64,000 bases of DNA from Rusavskia elegans (Eukaryota; Ascomycota; Lecanoromycetes; Teloschistales; Teloschistaceae): positions 310,001-374,000 of the forward strand of contig SAUG01000030.1 in assembly GCA_011316305.1 (NCBI GenBank), in the 5' to 3' direction. A program made the position numbers and the translations under genes. The notes beneath the pieces are model-generated. The model ran no database searches and was not told where the DNA came from. It saw nothing but the letters and a program-made list of their open reading frames with translations. Below are positions 58,083 through 64,000 of this stretch, in pieces; within the stretch, counting starts at the first letter, position 1; each line of letters begins with the position of its first letter.

Positions 58083-59467
58083 TAATTTCTTCCGCCAAGT
58101 ATCCAAGGGCGAGCAGCCGGTCTTGCAACAGGACGATCAAGTCGATGAGCTTCGTCGCACGCCGCTGCATTTCGCGGATATGCGCTTTCAGTATCTCGAT
58201 ACACTCGAGGTCACGATCGTCAATCGAATTCTGCTGGAAGGTTGACGGAAGGTAAACCAAACCGTAGGAGTTCCACTGCACAATGGTTTTCGCCAAGGGC
58301 CTTCTAACGGACGTTGAAGATTGTGGGGATGATAGGAAATCTCGGCTTTCGAGCTGATCGATAACAACTGGTGTGTCCAATACGTGCATGTTGATAAGTC
58401 CGGTTATGGACGTCAGGACTTGGTTTGCTAACGTGGTCGTATTACTGCATTGGTTAATGGAGATATTAAGTCTCCCTTCGATCCATACCGAATCAACCTC
58501 CGCGAGCATTACGTCTGGTAATGCAGCTCGGAATCCTCGGGCCATAGTCTGATATCGGGATATGAAATACGGCGTCTCGAACGAAATATTCATCCTATTG
58601 TCTTGAAGAAGGTTTCCGAAAGACAGATTCAGCTGTTTTGCGGGGGATCCTTGGGGTTTCACAGGCAGATCGTAGGATTTGCAAATCCCATCCATAATGT
58701 ACGGGATTCTGTGCTGACAGGTGAACGCCAGCACCGCTGTATAACTGGTCGAGTATCCGATCGCTAAGGCCTGCAAGCTCATCCAGACGGTGAGGAATAT
58801 CACAGTAGGCCAGAATATGATCGACCATGTCATTCTGAAGAAGAAGAGCAGAATTGACCCCACAATCATAATGGCCTGGGCCAGAGTTGTCACGAGATGC
58901 CAACCCGCATGCTTCAAGAAAGATCGAAGGCCCGGCGCTACTGCGAACGGTCGAGCTTGAGGAAGACTGATGTAGAACTCGTTGGCGTGACGGCAACACA
59001 GCGCGGTCATTGCCGCCGCCGAAGACAAACCGTCGCGAGCCAAAGCCAGGAGGCTGTCCTTCATGTCGGTAATCGCAGTCCCTGCACCGATTTCCTCCAA
59101 ACGGCCTCGGACATCTGAGGGAAGTGCAAGGCTCTCACGATCATCTGGATGAGTTTCGGTGGGGCTGACTGGCGAGGCCGGCATGGACGATGCTTGAGGG
59201 ACGCCTCCAGAAGATTGATTGATTCCATGTTGACGTTCCAGGACCTTCGTAAGCTTTTGAATATCGCCGGCGCTACGTCGTGTCCGTTTCGACAACATCC
59301 AGCCGGATGGCAGATCATCTCGTTTCCTGATGTACGTGATCAAGGACACTGACGACGGTGCAGCCAGACCCTGTTACTCTATTAGTGGGATCCTCTCGCG
59401 GTATCTGGAGACTTCATAGGCTTACCGTAGATTCAGTCTCTTCTGGACTGCCATGGCGGCCGGGCAT
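58078..59467 (-). pseudogene. N-terminal part of a two-TM membrane-protein gene interrupted by a Copia insertion
   Basis: Exons 59467-59426 (MPGRHGSPEETEST) and 59370-58078 with a 55-nt intron give 445 codons up to the insertion point; the frame then stops at TGA formed by the first LTR bases (58077-58075). The visible protein has a charged N-terminus, an adjacent pair of hydrophobic segments at about residues 173-192 and 197-219 (AQAIMIVGSILLFFF, PTVIFLTVWMSLQAL), and a soluble part with a helical region ending DLIVLLQDRLLALGYLAEEITR. The reading continues in frame at 52169, making an ancestral product of ~582 residues. I do not recognise the family. A truncated 445-residue protein could still be made. 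Confidence 0.82.
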
Positions 59468-60580
59468 CGTGGAGCCGGGGAGAACGCAACGTCTTCTACG
59501 GACTTTTGGCAAAAGTGATATGTGAACGAGGACGAAGAGACCACTTTCTGGTGACGGAGGACGAAGCTGTAAGTTCTTGTGTGATAGGACTGAAGGTGAA
59601 GAATAAGAAGAGAAGCGTTACAAGGTCTGTCGGTAAGCAAGTGAGAGGGCAAACTCATTCGCTGTGGAGCAAGATAACGATCCATGCAAGGGACCTGTAA
59701 TTGCTTTCGGGGAAACACATCGGATTGGGGAAGCCACCGGGAGCCGCCCTGACATATCACCTACTTTGGCACCAACCTGATAACAATTTTCAGATTGATT
59801 CCGACCAAATCGAAGGAGCTGGACGACCGATCCCCTGGAATTCTTGATGTTCTCGTAAGAAAATCTATCAGTTCAATGTAGCTGTAGGGTTACTTACAAG
59901 GTTTCAGGGATCGATTGCTTCTACGCTATCCCAAACATCGACGTGCACGTAGCCGTAACATCCATATTATTCAAGAGATCTGCCTGCCCATCTCCGATAA
60001 CGCCTTGCCTCCAAAACTTCCACTTCGTATAATATTCTTTACTACCACCTTTCCAGCTCGCACGCCTTTCCACCTGGGTCTAACGCGTACAACATCTACT
60101 GCGATCTTTATATCCAGGTATCCTGCACTGACTTCGTCTTGATCTAAGAGACGATATCGTCGAGAAGTAAGCATCAATCAACGCCTGGCCATAGCACTCC
60201 TGCCTCAATGCACCCTAAGATAGAATCAGCAACGGATCAGGCGGCTTCAGGTACACCACAGCCTGCAACGGCTCCGAAGAAAAAATACAAGTTTGATTGT
60301 TCGCTCTGTAGTTTCCCTGCGAAACCTATAGACTGACGTTAAATAAGGTGGCGTCCTCAGGGATGACAAGACTCTTTGCCCAAACCCGCCAATACCCACC
60401 TAGGCATATGTAGCATGCCATCCCATAACGCTCGTCGAAAGAATGAAACCAAAGCCCTAACCAGCCAGTCAAGCTCCGATAAAAGCAGCGAAAATCTGGA
60501 GGGGGAAAGGTCTCATATGAGCCAAGACGCTCGAGATCTATAGACCGAATCGGAGCGCTGACCTAATCCTAGCAACAACC
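59468..60580. other. Intergenic region with possible upstream exons of the next gene
   Basis: A short ATG ORF at 60208-60336 encodes KKKYKFDCSLC and may be a first exon of the coiled-coil gene at 60581. Between 60430 and 60540 a Ser/Lys-rich open stretch (TSQSSSDKSSENLEGE) could be another. Splice joints could not be fixed, so these are left uncalled. Confidence 0.35.
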
Positions 60581-62071
60581 ATGCTCTGCATCGCTACCAC
60601 TGAAAATGGCAAAGCCTGCACCCATAATCGTGTGGAACCATTCGTTACCTGCAATATTGGAGAGCACCGGGACCAAGATCCAGCGACACAGGCAAGGAAC
60701 CAAGTGCCTACACCCAATAAAGATCCCTCGGTACTTCCACTGCACAACCTCTCGCCTTATCTTCAAGTACCGCAAACCTCCTCCGAGGGTCCAGCAGTCA
60801 AGTACCCAAGCATTCCTACATCGGGCAATCCACGCAATCCTACAACAGGCGATCCAGATATTCCTACAACGGGCAATCCTACCACAGAAGATCAAGATGA
60901 ACCCATGCCCGACTTCTCTGATGCTTCTAAGCACGACCGCTCTGTGGCCGACGGAAAGTTCAATGCGCAGGAACAAACAGGGAAGCACCCACTTGAAGTA
61001 TTGAACAACCAGGCCGAAATGGCCAAGTCAATCAAGAGCTTCGAGAAGGAACTCGGCAGTCACGCGCAGCAAATCAGAGTGCTTGGAAATGCCCCCTCGC
61101 CTGAACAGCTCCATCTGACTGTTCGGGATCTCATGGCACTGGCAGCCGAGCTGGAGCGTGTCAAAGCCGAGTTTCTTGTTACCAAAGAAATCAGCGAAGA
61201 CCAGTTGGCCAGTCGGATCGATGGACTTGACACTAAACTCTCAAAGTGGAGACAGGAACTGGACCGCCACTATATTGAATGCAGGGGGCTCACTTCGAAA
61301 CTCGCAATAGAGGTCCAGAAGCTGTCACAGGAGGCTGTAGCGTCGATGGAGAGGGTTGCCGAAAGCTACCGTCAGCAAGCTCCATCATGCGCCGAGCATA
61401 TGACGCAAGCAGGAGAGGATATAAGCAAGCTTTCGGCGTCTTACCAAGGGCTTGTTGAGGAGACCGAACAACTAACGGAAACACAAAAACGCTATGTGAA
61501 AATTCTCAAATCAAAAATGTGCGAACATGTGCAAGAAGTCCAGGCTGAGCTGGACAACCTTCGGACGGAGATCCGCAACGCCCGTGATGGCAGCACCGCA
61601 CAGTTTCAGGGCATATCACAGCAGTTGGAGCAAACAGAGGGCATCGTAAATCAGCTCCAAGCGCAAGGCAACAACACGAAAACCAAAGCTCGAGACGGTC
61701 CTTCTAGGACTGCCGCCGAGAACAAGGATCTGAGGGCGATGGTAAACAAGCTAGAGCTTCAGGTCAATTACCTGACTTCTCAACAAAAGCAAGATCGTAC
61801 GGACACTCGGATGATTTTCAAAGCTATCGAGAAAGAATTTTCGGAACTGTCTTTGACGACGCTAGCCGATCAGGGGGTCGATGATACCACCGAAGAGCTG
61901 CAGGATCGATTCATCTCCCGGAAGGAACAACAGGAAAGGCAGGTATGAACAGCCCAATCATCGTCTGACAGCAAGATAATAACATACCAACAGCAAGTCA
62001 AGGTCGAGGCAATGATGCAGCAGATTATTGAACGGTATAGAACCGGCGAGGAGGCAGGTTGTTCACGATAA
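60581..62071 (+). CDS. Coiled-coil protein with an N-terminal Cys/His motif
   Basis: The model has two exons (60581-61942, 61994-62071; 51-nt intron), giving 479 residues. The N-terminus MLCIATTENGKACTH followed by VTCNIGEH spaces C-x8-C-x10-C-x4-H, a small possible zinc-binding motif of the kind seen in fungal Cys/His-tagged proteins. A Pro/Thr-rich segment (~80-105) has repeats of the type NP-TTG-DP. From about 145 to the end the sequence is heptad-rich and charged (IKSFEKELGSHAQQIRVL, VQAELDNLRTEIRNA, NKLELQVNYLTSQQKQ), predicted to form long coiled coils. The second exon ends with a short tail EEAGCSR. The family is not recognised. Upstream exons are possible, so the start is uncertain. 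Confidence 0.6.
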
Positions 62072-62496
62072 AGTCTTTGTGGTCATACCATTTCACCACT
62101 GCCTTGTGCCTTCGACTTAGGTTACCCCAAGCCCCCAGCATATTGTCATCGTTCTTGCGTCCTCACACGTCAATTATCTCGATAGGATTATCTAGGGAAG
62201 TCTATTACTATCCTTCCATTCGCCGTCGCTTCTAGGGTTCTTCAATAAACTTGGCTAAGTAACGTACCGTGGGGCAACATGCAAGGGCTCATACGCTGCG
62301 TCGGGGGTTCACAAGAGCTCTGATACGATACATGACCTGAGTTCCGATCTCATCTACACCCAACCACCACTCTCCTGGGAAGTCCATCTCTCCATCCTTG
62401 CTCCTTGCCCAGGGCATCAGACAACAACCAACGCTGCTCCCCACCAGACGCCAATGATCCAGATCTGAGCGGTTGCATCACCGAGGCTGCTTTTGC
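62072..62496. other. Intergenic region between convergent coiled-coil genes
   Basis: No supported feature. Confidence 0.4.
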
Positions 62497-63144
62497 CTAC
62501 TCCCTGGTAGATCGCTTCTCGATGATGTCGTTCAGCTCTCTGCGAATTGCCCTCCCCTTCGATTGCTCTATACGATCATCCAACAGATTGTCCTGCACAG
62601 CGAACTCGTGGTCTCCCAACTGATCATCCATATCCTTCGATGTTTTCTCCAAAGCATCGAGGCGGCGCCTGAGGTTGTTTCTCTCGGTATTGATAGATTC
62701 GTATCTGTCAATCAACACACGGCCAAGATCTTCCAGGGACTTGCGAGTGCTCTCAATCTGTTGGCGGCGTAGCTGGCAAGAGCGCAGTGCATTCAGGAGG
62801 TGGAGAAGACCCTGGTAATCCGTAGAATCTGGTGAGCTGGCGACATCGGTAAGCTGCGCCAGGGTTCTAGATATCTCAGCCGTTTGCTTTCCAGCTGGGA
62901 CTGGAGCTCCTTACCTAGTGTACACAGTGAAAAGTATCTGGGTTCGACATTGGGGAATCCGTATCGGACACCTCTGAAGGACGCTGCATTCTGGATAAAG
63001 ATCTGGATAAAGTGGTGAATTCAAAAAAACCAGCCCAAGAACATGTCGTTGTACATACGTAGGCTGCTCATCTGGTAAAACACCCTCTGTCCAGGTATAT
63101 TCTGCGGGCGTCGACGACGAGAGTGTTTGGCGCTCAAGATACAT
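62497..63144 (-). CDS. Small coiled-coil protein, exon structure unresolved
   Basis: On the minus strand an ATG at 63144 opens MYLERQTLSSSTPAEYTW...PDEQPT, with a donor near 63062. The main exon (about 62900-62497) reads QTAEISRTLAQLTDVASS, LLHLLNALRSCQLRRQQIE, STRKSLEDLGRVLIDRYESI and NTERNNLRRRLDALEKTSKD, ending EKRSTRE. This is a convincing coiled coil. One or two small exons between could be TMQRPSEVSDTDSPMSNPDT, but the join to the main frame needs an implausibly short intron (25 nt) with the splice sites I can see. The gene may therefore be mis-modelled or damaged. It faces the coiled-coil gene at 60581 tail to tail; no sequence relation between the two is obvious. Confidence 0.45.
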
Positions 63145-63359
63145 GATAGTAATACGAGGAAGTCTGCCAGGTCGCAGGCTGCTGATATATTATGGGCAAC
63201 AAGATTACCGAGTACTGTCCTTCTCCGCTTCCTGAACGAGATCAGGCAATAAAGGTGTGTCTTGCTCTTTCCGTATCCTACCCCTGAGGCGTAGGCTAAT
63301 ATCCCAGGAGACCCAGATTTGTCATATTATAATGCAGATATCCGAAACGACAGATCTGC
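63145..63359. other. Intergenic interval before the tRNA gene
   Basis: About 215 bp; no feature recognised. Confidence 0.4.
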
Positions 63360-63452
63360 GTCACTTTGGCCGAGTGGTTAAGGCGACAGACTTGAATCTC
63401 TTTTCGATATCTGTTTTCTTCGGAAGCGTAGGTTCGAACCCTGCAGGTGACG
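63360..63452 (+). tRNA. tRNA-Ser (anticodon UGA) with a 12-nt intron
   Basis: The acceptor stem GTCACTT pairs with AGGTGAC (one T-G wobble), followed by discriminator G. The D-arm contains TGGCCGAGTGGTTAAGG (A box) and the T-arm GGTTCGAACCC (B box). The anticodon arm ACAGA-CTTGAA...A-TCTGT places TGA at 34-36, with TCTCTTTTCGAT as a 12-nt intron one base 3' of the anticodon. The long variable arm TTTTCTTCGGAAGCG is typical of tRNA-Ser. No Pol III T-run follows immediately; the first short T-run begins about 14 bases downstream. Confidence 0.92.
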
Positions 63453-64000
63453 AATAATATCTCTTTTGATTTTTGGCCATATCTTAAAATGGCTACGGTT
63501 AGTTGGGGGTGCGTGGTTGTGGTGGGGAACGACCTTTCGATACAACCGAGAAAATTCGCACGATTTGATTTTCTGGACGTTGGGACTTCAGGTAAGGAAG
63601 ATCGTGGGAATTCAATCTGGTATGAGTGGACCTGAAACCTCTGGATGGATTATTCCTCATTTCGAGTCCAATGCTCTCTTTCATACAGAAGCTTCCAATT
63701 CATTAGATTCCATCTTCACACCACCTCGCCCTCCTACGTACCAAGTCAGGTCCAAATGTATAACCATGCAAGCCTCACCGTCTCTACATAAATACTGAAT
63801 ATATACCAACTCAGACGAATATTTAATATTCGTGCCCTCTCGTTGTGTCTTCGCAACAACTTTAGTCTCGCAACAATTCAAAACTTTTGCACGCATGCAT
63901 AGCTACTACTACTACTACTACCTCTTCTAAAAATTCTAAAGAATACAATATACAGAGTTTAATCTATTTTAAAAATCTGCTTCCTTTAGAATTCTAATCT
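63453..64000. other. Window end, no supported gene; AT content rises at the edge
   Basis: ORFs here are antisense pairs without motifs. The last ~60 bp become AT-rich, which may be the start of another repeat block or simply local composition. Confidence 0.35.
63903..63920 (+). repeat. (CTA)6 microsatellite
   Basis: Six tandem CTA triplets, likely length-variable between isolates. Confidence 0.85.

Noticed and set aside
1..64000. CRISPR arrays, prokaryotic operons or ribosome binding sites
   Set aside because: The window is eukaryotic (spliceosomal introns, tRNA intron, LTR elements); no spaced direct-repeat array was seen.

Overview
The window looks like a chromosomal segment of a filamentous ascomycete (Pezizomycotina). 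Genes carry short 40-97 nt GT-AG introns, the recognisable proteins are conserved fungal housekeeping factors, and repeats carry the C-to-T/G-to-A signature of repeat-induced point mutation (RIP). The class is not settled; alternating GC-balanced and extremely AT-rich blocks recall Dothideomycete-type genomes. All exon models come from reading splice signals and frames by eye. Names rest on recognised motifs, not on a database search.

Region 1 (1 to ~29 kb) is a dense housekeeping block: the 3' end of an unknown gene, a proline-rich single-pass membrane protein, HIR-complex subunit Hpc2, RNA polymerase II assembly factor Rba50/RPAP1, tubulin cofactor C, an NDUFA11-type complex I subunit, ubiquitin protease Ubp2, the NDUFS8-type complex I subunit head-to-head with the mitochondrial acyl carrier protein, Golgi protein Vps74/GOLPH3, a conserved fungal protein of unknown role, ribosome-biogenesis factor Rrp14/SURF6, Tma16, and Exo1. 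Three complex I-related genes lie within 8 kb, two of them sharing a 249-bp promoter gap.

Region 2 (~29 to 31.3 kb) is the edge of the accessory zone: a small secreted KP4-killer-toxin-like protein, then an 83-bp tandem repeat.

Region 3 (31,280-45,076) is a nest of two RIP-degraded LTR retrotransposons. The outer is a Ty1/Copia element (~5.9 kb without the insert; LTRs ~242 bp; flanking repeats CGAGG/CGAGA). A ~7.9-kb Ty3/Gypsy element with ~215-bp LTRs sits inside it in opposite orientation.

Region 4 (45-52 kb) holds decayed accessory genes: a CmcJ/AsaB-like oxygenase remnant, an amidase pseudogene, an NLR-like fragment and small orphan ORFs.

Region 5 (52,175-58,077) is a second copy of the same Copia family, inverted, with a perfect 5-bp target duplication (CCTTG). 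It splits one host gene: the N-terminal part (58,078-59,467) and C-terminal part (51,756-52,169) join in frame if the element and one duplication copy are removed.

Region 6 (59.5-64 kb) has two coiled-coil protein genes facing each other and an intron-containing tRNA-Ser(UGA).
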